From assembly GCA_036796435.1 (NCBI GenBank), contig DAIRCY010000013.1:1-40637 (forward strand): a DNA stretch of 40,637 bases. The letters run 5' to 3'. The position numbers and the translations under genes are program-made. The stretch comes from JAJYVT01 sp036796435. Its GTDB lineage: Bacteria; Actinomycetota; Acidimicrobiia; Acidimicrobiales; RAAP-2. Positions 7,500-15,671 of this stretch are shown in pieces. The notes below the pieces were generated by a model that was not told where the DNA came from, did not search any database, and saw only the letters and a program-made list of their open reading frames with translations. Each line of letters begins with the position of its first letter. Position 1 is the first letter of the stretch.

Positions 7500-8597
7500 G
7501 TGACAGCGCCCCCCCACGGCTCCGTCAACTCCGTCTGCGGCTCCGACGATCCAGTCAACGGCGCCGTCCCTGTCTTCCGCCCCCTCTACGGCATCGTGCT
7601 GACCGGTGGGTCGTCGCGTCGGATGGGCGCCGACAAGGCGACGCTCGAGGTGGACGGTCTGCCGCTCGGCCGGCGCGTCGCCGCAGCCCTCGCGGCCGCC
7701 ACGTCCGAGGCCGTCGAGGTAGGGCCGGGGGTGACCGGGCTCCCGCACGTCGCCGAGGACCCACCCGGAGGGGGCCCGCTCGCGGCGGTCGTCGCGGGCT
7801 GGGAGGCGCTCGTCGCGCGGACCGGTGAGAAGCAGCCTGCGGTGGTCCTCGCGTGCGACCTGCCCGGCGCGTCGCCGGCACTCGTGGAGTGGCTCGCCAG
7901 CAGACCAGGGAACGCGAGCGTGGTCCCCGTCCACGACGGCCTGGCGCAGCCCCTATGCGCGCGGTGGGGTGTCGCAGACCTCGAACGCGCCGTCGCCCAG
8001 CTCGCCTCGGGAGCGCGGTCGCTGCGCGACGTCTTCGGCCCCGACGCGCAGTTGGTGAGCGAAGACCAGGTGGCCGACGCCCTCGGGCGGGGGGTCACCG
8101 AGGACGTCGACACCCCCGAAGACCTCGCGCGTCTCGCGCTCGTCGCGCCGGCCGACGCTGACGACTGGGTCGGGCTCGGGAGGAGCACGCTGCCGGTGCA
8201 GGATGCGGTCGCGTGGGCGACCGTGCCCAGCTGTGGCGCGGTGGTCACGTTCTCGGGCACGGTCCGCGACCACGCCGAGGGTCGCGAGGGCGTCGAGGAG
8301 CTCGCGTACGAGGCGTACGAGGGGCCCGCACTCGCGCGAATGAAGGCCGTCGTCGCCGACGCGCGGGCTCGCTGGCCGTCGATCGTTCGGGTCGCGGCCC
8401 TCCATCGGCTCGGATCCCTCTGCGTCCGCGAGGTCGCGGTGGTGGTGGTGGTCTCGGCACCCCACCGCCACGACGCGTTCGCCGCAGGCGGCTACGTGAT
8501 CGACACCGTGAAGGAGACCGTGCCCATCTGGAAGTACGAGCGCTGGCAGGGGGGGGAGGACTGGGGAACCGGCGCGCAACCCGTGCGGCCGGTGTGA
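7500..8597 (+). CDS. MobA-MoaE fusion: molybdenum cofactor guanylyltransferase / molybdopterin synthase large subunit
   Basis: One uninterrupted 365-residue frame carries two cofactor enzymes. Residues about 31-220 are MobA: the nucleotide-binding loop LTGGSSRRMGADKATLEVDG, then GGGPLAAVVAGWEAL and VLACDLPGASPALVEWL. Residues about 230-360 are MoaE: GAVVTFSGTVRDHAEG, then YEAYEGPALARMKAV, RVAALHRLGSL, SAPHRHDAF and VKETVPIWKYE, which keeps the two lysines matching the catalytic Lys pair of E. coli MoaE. MoaE with MoaD inserts the dithiolene sulfurs; MobA later attaches GMP. The GTG at 7500 gives a 30-residue N-terminal extension, but no later start preserves the MobA loop. The stop overlaps the moeA GTG. 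Domain linkage is clear; activity of both halves is inferred. Confidence 0.9.
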   Translation: MTAPPHGSVNSVCGSDDPVNGAVPVFRPLYGIVLTGGSSRRMGADKATLEVDGLPLGRRVAAALAAATSEAVEVGPGVTGLPHVAEDPPGGGPLAAVVAGWEALVARTGEKQPAVVLACDLPGASPALVEWLASRPGNASVVPVHDGLAQPLCARWGVADLERAVAQLASGARSLRDVFGPDAQLVSEDQVADALGRGVTEDVDTPEDLARLALVAPADADDWVGLGRSTLPVQDAVAWATVPSCGAVVTFSGTVRDHAEGREGVEELAYEAYEGPALARMKAVVADARARWPSIVRVAALHRLGSLCVREVAVVVVVSAPHRHDAFAAGGYVIDTVKETVPIWKYERWQGGEDWGTGAQPVRPV

Positions 8598-9862
8598 TCC
8601 CCCTCGCCGAGGCGCAAGCCCTCGTGCTGCGTGCCTGCGCGCCCACCCGCAAGGTGGATGTCCGCGCGCTCGACGCGGCCGGATGTGTGCTCGCCGCTCC
8701 GGCGCTCGCGCAGGTCGACGTGCCGCCGTTCGCCAACTCGGCGATGGACGGGTACGCCGTCCACGCCGCAGACACCGTCGCCGCCCCCGTCACCCTCGAG
8801 GTCGTGGGGCGGGTGCTCGCCGGCGCGACGCTCACAGGAGAGGTGGGACGCGGGCAAGCGGCCCGGATCATGACGGGCGCGCCGGTCCCGGCAGGTGCCG
8901 ACGCGGTGTGCATGGTCGAGCTCACGCGCACGACAGAAGGACAGAACCGCGTCGTCGTGCAGGCGGCGGTCGACCCGGGTGAGAACGTCCGCGACCCCGG
9001 AAGCGACGTGCGCGCCGGAGACGTGGTTCTCCTCGCCGGTGCAGAGGTGGGCGCCACGCAGCTCGCCGCCCTCGTCAGCGCCGGCTGCGAGAGCCTCGAG
9101 GTCCACCCCCGGCCGGCCGTCGGGGTCATCTCGACCGGAGATGAGCTCGTGGACCCCGGACGACTCCTCGGCGCGGCCCAGATCTACGACTCGAACCGGC
9201 CCATGCTCCTCGGGCTCGTCGCAGAGGCGGGCTGCCGCCCGGTCGATCTCGGACGCTCGGCCGACGACGAAGACGCGCTCGCTGCCCGTATCACCGGTGC
9301 GCTCGGCCGGGTCGACGTGGTCGTGCTCTCCGGCGGTGTGAGCGTGGGCGACGTCGACGTCGTGCGCATGGTGCTCGACCGGCTTGGCGGCGCGGCCACG
9401 CACTGGATGCAGATCGCCATCCGACCCGCCAAGCCCTTCTCCTTCACGGTGCTGCAGGGCCCGCGGGGGCCGGTGCCGGTCTTCGGGCTCCCCGGCAATC
9501 CGGTCTCGTCCGCGGTGAGCTTCGAGCTGCTCGTGCGTCCGTCCATCCGCCGCATGGCCGGTCACCGCATGACCGGCCGCCCCCAGGTGGTCGCCCGTGC
9601 GGGGGAGCCGCTCCGGAGGCGCCCCGACGGCAGGACCCATTTCGTCCGGGTCCAGCTCGCTGCGGACGGGCGAGAGGCTCCTTCTGCCCGCGAATGGGTC
9701 GCGCGGCCTTGCCCGGGACAGGGCTCGCACCAGATCCGTTCCATGGGGCTCGCCGACGGGCTCGCCGTGCTCGCCGACGGCGACGGGATCGGGGCCGGTG
9801 ACCTGGTCGAGGTCCTCGTCACCAACGCGGCGCTGGCCTCCGGTCTCGTGGGCGCGCCGTGA
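8594..9862 (+). CDS. moeA: Molybdopterin molybdotransferase MoeA
   Basis: A 422-residue MoeA, which inserts molybdate into adenylylated molybdopterin made by MogA. Family motifs appear in order: PPFANSAMDGYAV near residue 45, IMTGAPVPAGADAV near 95, GVISTGDELVDPG near 177, then LSGGVSVGDVDVVRMVL and FGLPGNPVSSAVSFELLVRP, and a C-terminal beta-barrel domain ending near GDLVEVLV. The GTG start overlaps the preceding stop (GTGA), so it is read from the same mRNA as the fusion protein. Length and motif order are normal for the family. Confidence 0.93.
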   Translation: MIPLAEAQALVLRACAPTRKVDVRALDAAGCVLAAPALAQVDVPPFANSAMDGYAVHAADTVAAPVTLEVVGRVLAGATLTGEVGRGQAARIMTGAPVPAGADAVCMVELTRTTEGQNRVVVQAAVDPGENVRDPGSDVRAGDVVLLAGAEVGATQLAALVSAGCESLEVHPRPAVGVISTGDELVDPGRLLGAAQIYDSNRPMLLGLVAEAGCRPVDLGRSADDEDALAARITGALGRVDVVVLSGGVSVGDVDVVRMVLDRLGGAATHWMQIAIRPAKPFSFTVLQGPRGPVPVFGLPGNPVSSAVSFELLVRPSIRRMAGHRMTGRPQVVARAGEPLRRRPDGRTHFVRVQLAADGREAPSAREWVARPCPGQGSHQIRSMGLADGLAVLADGDGIGAGDLVEVLVTNAALASGLVGAP

Positions 9863-9899
9863 CCGAGGGCGGCCGGACTCAGGACGGAGGGAGCGGCTG

Positions 9900-10139
9900 A
9901 TGGCGACCCTGCTCCTCTTCGGCCCGGCCCGCAGCGCGGCAGGCGAGCACCGCGTGACGCTCGACGCAGCGAGCTTCGGGGAGCTCCGCGCCGAGGCGTG
10001 CCGCCGATTCGGCCCGGAGTTCGAGAAGGTCTTGCGCGTCTCGGCCATGTGGCTGAACGGCGAGCCGGTGTCGGGCGACCCTCCGATCGGCGCGGACGAC
10101 GAGGTCGCGGTGCTGCCGCCGGTGTCCGGGGGCGCGTGA
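9900..10139 (+). CDS. moaD: MoaD-like molybdopterin synthase sulfur carrier (C-terminus Gly-Gly-Ala)
   Basis: A 79-residue beta-grasp protein, the small subunit that donates sulfur as a C-terminal thiocarboxylate within molybdopterin synthase. The sequence runs MATLLLFGPARSAAGEHRV, then SAMWLNGEPVSGDPPIGADDEVAVLPPVSGGA. The MoaD ending PPVSGG is clear, but one Ala follows before the stop (ggg ggc gcg tga), so Gly-Gly is not terminal. Canonical MoaD needs a free terminal Gly for adenylylation. Either a peptidase trims the Ala, the Ala is tolerated, or this carrier works differently. A good Shine-Dalgarno site (GGAGGGAG) precedes the ATG. Its partner MoaE is the C-terminal half of the fusion two genes upstream. 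Confidence 0.85.
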   Translation: MATLLLFGPARSAAGEHRVTLDAASFGELRAEACRRFGPEFEKVLRVSAMWLNGEPVSGDPPIGADDEVAVLPPVSGGA

Positions 10140-10238
10140 CGGGGCCGATCGTGGCAGCATCGTCCACGGACACCACGACGGAAGATCGACGACGGTGACG
10201 GGAGGCTTGACGGTGGAGACCAGGAGGGAGGGCGGCCA

Positions 10239-10712
10239 GTGCGGGTGACCGTGACGGTCAACGGCAGTACCGAGTCGCACGACGTGGAGACAAGGATGCT
10301 CCTCGTGCACTACCTCCGCGAGGTGCGCGGGCTCACGGGCACGAACATCGGATGCGACACCACCTCATGTGGCGCGTGCACGGTGCTCCTCGGGGGCGAG
10401 TCCGTGAAGTCCTGCACGGTGCTCGCCGCCCAGGCGGACGGCGAGGAGATCACGACGATCGAGGGCATGGCCGCGCCGGACGGCACGCTCCACCCGATCC
10501 AAGCGGCGTTCCGCGAGCACCACGCCCTGCAGTGCGGCTTCTGCACCCCGGGAATGGTGATGGCGATCGCCTCGTTCTTGGAGGAGCATCCGCAGCCGAC
10601 CGAAAGGGAGGTCCGCGAGGGACTCGAGGGCAACCTCTGCCGGTGCACGGGCTATCACAACATCGTCCAGGCGGTGCTCTCGCTGGCCCACTCGGCGGAG
10701 TCCGTCAAGTGA
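10239..10712 (+). CDS. CO dehydrogenase / xanthine oxidase family [2Fe-2S] small subunit (CoxS-like)
   Basis: A 157-residue iron-sulfur subunit of a molybdenum hydroxylase. The N-terminal plant-ferredoxin domain has Cys39, Cys44, Cys47 and Cys59 (GCDTTSCGACTVL and SC). The C-terminal helical domain has Cys99, Cys102, Cys134 and Cys136 (QCGFCTPGM and NLCRCTGY). All eight cluster ligands are present, so both [2Fe-2S] clusters should form. They carry electrons from the Mo site to FAD. The GTG start has GGGAGG upstream. The FAD subunit gene follows after 46 bp; the large Mo-binding subunit is not encoded between or around them. The substrate cannot be deduced from this subunit. Confidence 0.93.
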   Translation: MRVTVTVNGSTESHDVETRMLLVHYLREVRGLTGTNIGCDTTSCGACTVLLGGESVKSCTVLAAQADGEEITTIEGMAAPDGTLHPIQAAFREHHALQCGFCTPGMVMAIASFLEEHPQPTEREVREGLEGNLCRCTGYHNIVQAVLSLAHSAESVK

Positions 10713-10758
10713 AGAGCCAGGACATGCACCTGCTGCGCACGACGATCCGAGGTGGCCG

Positions 10759-11586
10759 ATGATCCCTGCAGCCTTCGAGTACCGCCGAGCCGGGTCGGTG
10801 GACGAAGCGATCGGCTGGCTCGCAGACGCGCCCGACTCGTCGAAGCTCCGGGCGGGCGGGCACTCGCTCCTGCCGCTCATGAAGCTCCGGCTCGCGACGC
10901 CGGGGGTGCTCGTCGACGTCGGCAGGCTGCCGGACCTTTCGTACGTGCGTGACGGCGGCGACCACGTGGCCATCGGCGCGTTGACCCGCCACCGCGACCT
11001 CGAGGTCTCCGAGGTCGCCCGCGCCGAGGTGCCGCTGCTCGCGCACGTCGCCGGTCAGGTCGGGGATCCCCAGGTCCGTCACCGCGGCACGATCGGCGGC
11101 TCGCTCGCGCACGGCGACCCGGCCTCCGACCTCCCGGCGGCCGTGCTGGCCCTGGACGCGACGATGGTCGTCGTCGGCCCGAACGGCGCGAGACAGATCG
11201 CCGCAGCGGATTTCTTCCAGGGGTTTCTCGAGACCGCCCTCGCCCCCGACGAGATGCTCACCGAGATCCGGGTCCGCAAGGCCCCGAGCGGTTGGGCGTT
11301 CCAGAAGTTCAACCGGAGAGCCCAGGACTGGGCGATCGTCGGCGTCGCTGCCGTCGTCGACGGCGACGCGCGGGTCGCCCTCGTGAACATGGGCCAGACC
11401 ACCGTCCGCGCCCGGGCCACCGAGGAGGCGCTCGCCGGCGGTGCAAGCCTCGCCGATGCGGCCGCTCGCGCAGCCGACGGGCTCGACCCGCCGAGCGACC
11501 TGCACGGCAGCGCCGAGTACCGCCGGCACCTCGCGGCGGTCCTCGTGCGGCGTGCCCTCGAGGAGGCGACCGCCGGTCGTGGCTGA
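10759..11586 (+). CDS. Mo-hydroxylase FAD-binding medium subunit (CoxM-like)
   Basis: A 275-residue flavoprotein subunit of the CO dehydrogenase/xanthine oxidase family. FAD-binding motifs AGGHSLLPLMKLRLA (residues 32-46) and TIGGSLAHGDPASDLPA (about 112-128) are intact. The C-terminal CO-deh-flav domain contains FQKFNRRAQDWAIVGVAA. It should receive electrons from the CoxS clusters and pass them to an external acceptor. The length is slightly short but within the family range. The start is the ATG at 10759. The stop lies 8 nt inside the following MoxR-type gene, so the operon continues without a break. Confidence 0.92.
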   Translation: MIPAAFEYRRAGSVDEAIGWLADAPDSSKLRAGGHSLLPLMKLRLATPGVLVDVGRLPDLSYVRDGGDHVAIGALTRHRDLEVSEVARAEVPLLAHVAGQVGDPQVRHRGTIGGSLAHGDPASDLPAAVLALDATMVVVGPNGARQIAAADFFQGFLETALAPDEMLTEIRVRKAPSGWAFQKFNRRAQDWAIVGVAAVVDGDARVALVNMGQTTVRARATEEALAGGASLADAAARAADGLDPPSDLHGSAEYRRHLAAVLVRRALEEATAGRG

Positions 11587-12565
11587 GCCCGGAGCCGACG
11601 TCCGCAACGACGTGGCAGACCCAGAGGCCGTCCGCACCGCGTTGCGCGCCCACGGCTATCTCGCGGACGAGGGGCTCGCCACCGTCGTGTACCTCGCGCT
11701 CGCGTTGCGCCGCCCACTCCTGCTCGAGGGGGAAGCCGGCGTCGGCAAGACGGAGGTCGCCAAGGTCCTGGCGCGCTGGCGGGGGAGCGACCTCCTCCGC
11801 ATCCAGTGCTACGAGGGCATCGACGTGAGCCAGGCCGTCTACGAGTGGGACTACGCCCGCCAGCTCCTCCACCTTCGCGCAGCCGAGGCGCGGGCCGAGG
11901 GATCCGGCCAACTCGTCCCCGACACCGTCGAGGACGAGTTGTACTCGGAGCGCTTCCTCGTCCGCCGCCCGCTGCTCGCTGCGATCGCCGCGCCGGCGGA
12001 GCGGCCGTCTCCCGTCCTGCTCGTCGACGAGGTGGACCGCGCCGACGACGAGTTCGAAGCCTTCCTCCTCGAGGTGCTCTCCGACTACTCGGTGACCGTC
12101 CCCGAGCTCGGCACCTTCCACGCGGCGGTCCCACCGGTCGTGGTGATCACCTCGAACCGGACCCGTGACGTCGCCGACGCGTTGAAGCGGCGCTGCCTGT
12201 ACCACTGGGTGGAGCACCCCGACTTCGAGCGGGAGGTGGAGATCGTGACCGTGCGGGCGCCGGAGGTTCTCCCGGATCTTGCGCGCCAGGTGGCGGCCGC
12301 GGTCGAGCGGATCCGCACCCTCGGGCTGTACAAGCCGCCGGGAGTCGCCGAGACGATCGATTGGGCGGAGGCGCTCGCCGCGCTCGGCGTGCGGACGCTC
12401 GACGAGTCGAGCGTCGCGGCCACCCTGGGGGCGGCCGTGAAGTACAAGGAGGACGCCGAGCGGGTGCGCGAGTCCGGCGTCGCCGCGCTCGCCCGGGCCG
12501 CGGTCGAGCGGGCCGCGGTCGATCCGGCCGTCGTCGAGCGGGCCGCCGTCGAGCGGGCCGGGTGA
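11579..12565 (+). CDS. MoxR-family AAA+ ATPase (CoxD-like)
   Basis: A 328-residue AAA+ ATPase. Walker A is EGEAGVGKTEVAKVLA near residues 50-65; Walker B is VLLVDEVDRADDEFEAFLLE; sensor 1 is VVVITSNRTRDVADALKRRC. MoxR/CoxD proteins act with a VWA partner, here CoxE encoded next, to mature the Mo-Cu or Mo-S active site of CO-dehydrogenase-type enzymes. The GTG at 11579 has GAGGAG upstream inside the coxM-like gene and overlaps that gene by 8 nt. The last 20 residues are four copies of a VERAA-like pentapeptide encoded by a 15-bp tandem repeat, an odd extension of the usual domain. Confidence 0.9.
   Translation: MAEPGADVRNDVADPEAVRTALRAHGYLADEGLATVVYLALALRRPLLLEGEAGVGKTEVAKVLARWRGSDLLRIQCYEGIDVSQAVYEWDYARQLLHLRAAEARAEGSGQLVPDTVEDELYSERFLVRRPLLAAIAAPAERPSPVLLVDEVDRADDEFEAFLLEVLSDYSVTVPELGTFHAAVPPVVVITSNRTRDVADALKRRCLYHWVEHPDFEREVEIVTVRAPEVLPDLARQVAAAVERIRTLGLYKPPGVAETIDWAEALAALGVRTLDESSVAATLGAAVKYKEDAERVRESGVAALARAAVERAAVDPAVVERAAVERAG
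12503..12562 (+). repeat. 15-bp tandem repeat, four copies, at the end of the MoxR-like gene
   Basis: Units begin at 12503, 12518, 12533 and 12548 with core GTCGAGCGGGCCG; the second copy is degenerate. In frame they read VERAA, VDPAV, VERAA, VERAG. Because the unit is a multiple of three, copy-number change would lengthen the helical tail without breaking the frame. Confidence 0.85.
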
Positions 12566-13782
12566 GCACCGAGCACCCGCAGACGGCCGCCCGCGACGCC
12601 GCCGAGCCAAGGAGCCCAGCGTCGGACCCGGCGCGCCTGCCGGTCGCGTTCGTCCGGGTGCTGCGTGGCGCGGGGCTGACTGTGCCGAGCGGCGCGCCGG
12701 CGCGCTACGCGGAGGCGCTCGCCGCCGTCGGCCTCGGCTCCGGGCGTGGCGTCTACTGGGCGGGCAGGGCGACGCTCGTCCGCAGGCCCGAGGACGTGCC
12801 GACCTACGACGCGGCCTTCGATGCCTTCTTCCGAGCGGCGCGCTGGGTGGACGGACGACCGACCGTCGAGGAGGAGATCTCCGTCGCGCACGACGACCCC
12901 GACGCAGCGCCTCCGGCGCCGGACGCCGGGGAGGACCTCGCGCCGGTGCGCGAGCTGCGCTACAGCGCCATCGAGATCCTGCGCACCAAGGACTTCGCCC
13001 GCTGCACTCCCGAGGAGCTCGCAGAAGCACAGCTGCTGATGGCGAGGATCCGGTTCACCGGGCCCCGCCGGCTGAGCCGCAGGCGCCGTGCCACCCGCCG
13101 GCGCGGGGACTGGCCGGACCTCCGGCGGACGGTCCGAGCTGCCATGCGCACCGGAGGCGAGCCGCTCGAGCGCCGCTGGCTCGAGCCAGGAGAGCGGCCG
13201 AGGCGGATCGTCCTGCTCTGCGACGTGAGCGGCTCCATGGCCCCGTATGCGCGCGCCCTGCTCCGGTTCCTCCACGTCGTCGTGGCGGGTCGGCCGAGGG
13301 TGGAGGCGTTCACGCTCGGCACCCGTCTGACGAGGGTGACGCGCGCCCTCAGCGCGCTCGACCCGGACGCCGCGATGGCAGCGGCGGGACGGGCGGTCCC
13401 CGACTGGTCCGGCGGGACGCGGCTCGGCGACGCGCTCGGGGAGTTCAACGACCGCTGGGGGGTGCGCGGTCTCGCACGCGGCGCCGTGGTCGTCATCATG
13501 TCCGACGGCTGGGATCGCGGCGACCCGGCGGAGCTGGGCAGGCAGATGGCACGGCTGGCACGAGTCGCGCACCGGGTGGTCTGGGTGAACCCGCTCAAGG
13601 CCTCGCCGGGCTACGCACCCCTCGTGCGGGGAATGGCGGCCGCCCTTCCCTACGTTGACGACTTCGTGGAAGGTCACTCGGTCGAGTCGCTCGAGGCGCT
13701 GGCGGCGATGATCGGAGACGACGGACGCAGACCGGAGCGCCGAGCAATGACGGCGCGCGAGGGTACCGTGAGGGCCGCGTGA
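12562..13782 (+). CDS. VWA domain protein of the Cox maturation set (CoxE-like)
   Basis: A 406-residue protein whose C-terminal half is a von Willebrand factor A domain with an intact metal-ion-dependent adhesion motif, DVSGS at 221-225 (IVLLCDVSGSMAPYA), a Thr region (SGGTRLGDAL) and the strand AVVVIMSDGWDRGDP. The N-terminal half (FVRVLRGAGLTVPSG) is typical of CoxE/YehP-type VWA proteins. Known CoxE works with the MoxR ATPase CoxD to finish the metal centre of CO dehydrogenase. The start is a GTG overlapping the upstream stop (GTGA). The segment GPRRLSRRRRATRRRGDW is strongly basic, as often seen before the VWA domain. Confidence 0.9.
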   Translation: MSTEHPQTAARDAAEPRSPASDPARLPVAFVRVLRGAGLTVPSGAPARYAEALAAVGLGSGRGVYWAGRATLVRRPEDVPTYDAAFDAFFRAARWVDGRPTVEEEISVAHDDPDAAPPAPDAGEDLAPVRELRYSAIEILRTKDFARCTPEELAEAQLLMARIRFTGPRRLSRRRRATRRRGDWPDLRRTVRAAMRTGGEPLERRWLEPGERPRRIVLLCDVSGSMAPYARALLRFLHVVVAGRPRVEAFTLGTRLTRVTRALSALDPDAAMAAAGRAVPDWSGGTRLGDALGEFNDRWGVRGLARGAVVVIMSDGWDRGDPAELGRQMARLARVAHRVVWVNPLKASPGYAPLVRGMAAALPYVDDFVEGHSVESLEALAAMIGDDGRRPERRAMTAREGTVRAA

Positions 13783-14936
13783 AGGAAGTAGTCCCGGACA
13801 TCGAACGCTGGCGCCGCGAAGGGCTGCGCGTCGCGACGGCGAGGGTCGTGGGCGTCGAGGGATCCGGGCCGCGCGACCCCGGGGCGATGATGGCGGTGAA
13901 CGAGCGCGGCGAGGTGGCCGGATCCGTGTCCGGGGGGTGCGTCGAGGGCGCGGTCGTCACCGAGGCGCTCGACGCCCTCGAGCGCGGTGGCGCGCGGCGT
14001 CGCACCTACGGCTATTCCGACGACGAGGCATTCGCGGTGGGGCTCACCTGCGGCGGGACGGTCCACGTCCTCGTCGATCCGTCGCTCCCCGACGTCTACG
14101 AGGAGCTGCGCGACGCGCTCGGCGCCGAAGAGCCCGTCGCGCTCGCCACCGTCGTCGAAAAGGAGAGCGACGATCCCGCAGGCGTCCGGCTGGGGGCGAG
14201 CATGCTCGTGCGCGACGACGCCACCACGTCGGGGACGCTCGGCGTCGCCGAGCTCGACGCAGTCGTCCGTCGTGACGCCTCGGGCGCCCTGGCGAGCGGG
14301 CTCTCCGCCACCCGCCACTACGGTGCGCGAGGCGAGGCGCGTCAGCGCGCCGTCTCGGTGTTCTTCGAGGTGTTCGCCCCACCCCCCCGCATGGTGATCT
14401 TCGGCGCGGTCGACTTCACCGCGGCGCTGGCGAAGGTGGCGAAGGTTCTCGGCTACCGCGTCGAGGTGTGCGACGCGCGTCCGGTGTTCGCGACGAAGCA
14501 GCGGTTCCCGATGGCAGACGAGGTCGTCGCGACGCGGCCGGAACGTTATCTCGCCGAGGTCGGCGCGTCGCTCGGACCGCGCGACGCGATCTGCGTGCTG
14601 ACGCACGACCCGAAGTTCGATGTCCCCGCGGTGATCTCCGCCCTCGAGACGCGGGCGGGCTATGTCGGCGCGATGGGTTCGCGGCGGACCCACGACGACC
14701 GCGTCGCACGGCTCCGCCAGGCGGGGGTTCCCGACGAGCTGCTCGTCCGGGTGATGTCGCCGATCGGCCTCGACATCGGGGCGAGGACCCCCGAGGAGAC
14801 CGCAGTCGCCATCTGCGCGGAGATCATCGCTCGTCGCACGGGAAAGCCGGCCCCGTCGTTGCGCGACCGGGAAGGTCCGATCCACGAATCGGGTACGCCT
14901 CCGCTGGCCGCGCTCGGCGAGCGCCACCGGCCCTGA
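13779..14936 (+). CDS. XdhC/CoxF family Mo-hydroxylase maturation protein
   Basis: A 385-residue protein with the two XdhC/CoxI domains. The N-terminal domain includes VVGVEGSGPRDPGAMMAV and GSVSGGCVEGAVV (residues about 48-60). The C-terminal Rossmann-like domain has MVIFGAVDFTAALAKVAKVL and ALETRAGYVGAMGSRRTHDDR, ending with IGLDIGARTPEETAVAICAEI. XdhC proteins bind the molybdenum cofactor and promote its sulfuration and insertion into xanthine-oxidase-family enzymes. The GTG start overlaps the upstream stop. Just after the stop the next gene encodes a MocA-like nucleotidyltransferase, the usual partner that makes the cytosine dinucleotide form. Confidence 0.9.
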   Translation: MKEVVPDIERWRREGLRVATARVVGVEGSGPRDPGAMMAVNERGEVAGSVSGGCVEGAVVTEALDALERGGARRRTYGYSDDEAFAVGLTCGGTVHVLVDPSLPDVYEELRDALGAEEPVALATVVEKESDDPAGVRLGASMLVRDDATTSGTLGVAELDAVVRRDASGALASGLSATRHYGARGEARQRAVSVFFEVFAPPPRMVIFGAVDFTAALAKVAKVLGYRVEVCDARPVFATKQRFPMADEVVATRPERYLAEVGASLGPRDAICVLTHDPKFDVPAVISALETRAGYVGAMGSRRTHDDRVARLRQAGVPDELLVRVMSPIGLDIGARTPEETAVAICAEIIARRTGKPAPSLRDREGPIHESGTPPLAALGERHRP

Positions 14937-14965
14937 CCGACGCAGTTCTTGGCGGCTTCGGCGTG

Positions 14966-15667
14966 ATGGCGTCGGCGAACCCCGCGCCGGCCGGCGCATC
15001 CCCGGCCCCCGGCGTCGCCGCGGTGATCCTCGCCGCCGGTGAAGGGTCCCGCTTCGCAGGCGGATCCAAGCTGCTCGCGAGCCTCCGCGGCCGGCCGCTC
15101 GTCGCCTGGGCGGTCGCGCCCGTCGTCCAGGCTGGGCTTCCCCTCGTCGTCGTGAGCGGGGCGGTGGACCTGCGGGGCGCGCTGGAGGAGTTCGGTCGAC
15201 ACGTGTCGATCGTCGACAACGGCCGCTGGATGGAGGGGCAGGCCACCTCCCTCGGCGCAGGGATTGCGTGGTGCGACGCAGCCGGGTTCGACGCCGTCGC
15301 CGTCGGTCTCGGCGACCAGCCGTTCGTCCCCCCCTCGGCGTGGCTGGCGGTCGCCGGCACACGCGCCGCCCCGATCGTCTCTGCCACGTTCCATGGGCGT
15401 CGCCGTCCGCCGGTCCGCCTCCACCGGAGCGTCTGGCCTCTGCTGTCGGCTGTGGGTGACGAGGGGGCCAGGGAGCTCATGCGCAGGCGACCGGACCTGG
15501 TCGCCGAGGTGGGTTGCGAGGGCGACCCCCTGGACGTGGACACGGCCGACCAGTTGCTGGCGCTCGACCGAAAGAGCGGAGCGCCGGCGTCCGGCTACCC
15601 GCCGGGCCGCACCCCGAAGATCGAGGAGCCCCAGACTGGCGCCCGACGGACCGATCAAGCAAGGTGA
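14966..15667 (+). CDS. MocA-like molybdenum cofactor cytidylyltransferase
   Basis: A 233-residue NTP-transferase-fold protein. Motifs: VAAVILAAGEGSRFAGGSKL (nucleotide-binding loop), VDNGRWMEGQATSLGAGI, and VAVGLGDQPFVPPSAWLAV (metal and nucleotide site). These fit the MobA-like NTP-transferase subgroup called MocA, which converts molybdopterin-Mo to the CMP form used by xanthine-oxidase-family enzymes, and differ from the GMP-specific MobA half of the fusion at 7500. The ATG at 14966 is used; a GTG 3 nt upstream is equally possible. The C-terminal 35 residues are rich in Pro, Arg and Thr and look disordered. CTP specificity is inferred from family and context. Confidence 0.82.
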   Translation: MASANPAPAGASPAPGVAAVILAAGEGSRFAGGSKLLASLRGRPLVAWAVAPVVQAGLPLVVVSGAVDLRGALEEFGRHVSIVDNGRWMEGQATSLGAGIAWCDAAGFDAVAVGLGDQPFVPPSAWLAVAGTRAAPIVSATFHGRRRPPVRLHRSVWPLLSAVGDEGARELMRRRPDLVAEVGCEGDPLDVDTADQLLALDRKSGAPASGYPPGRTPKIEEPQTGARRTDQAR

Positions 15668-15671
15668 CCGG

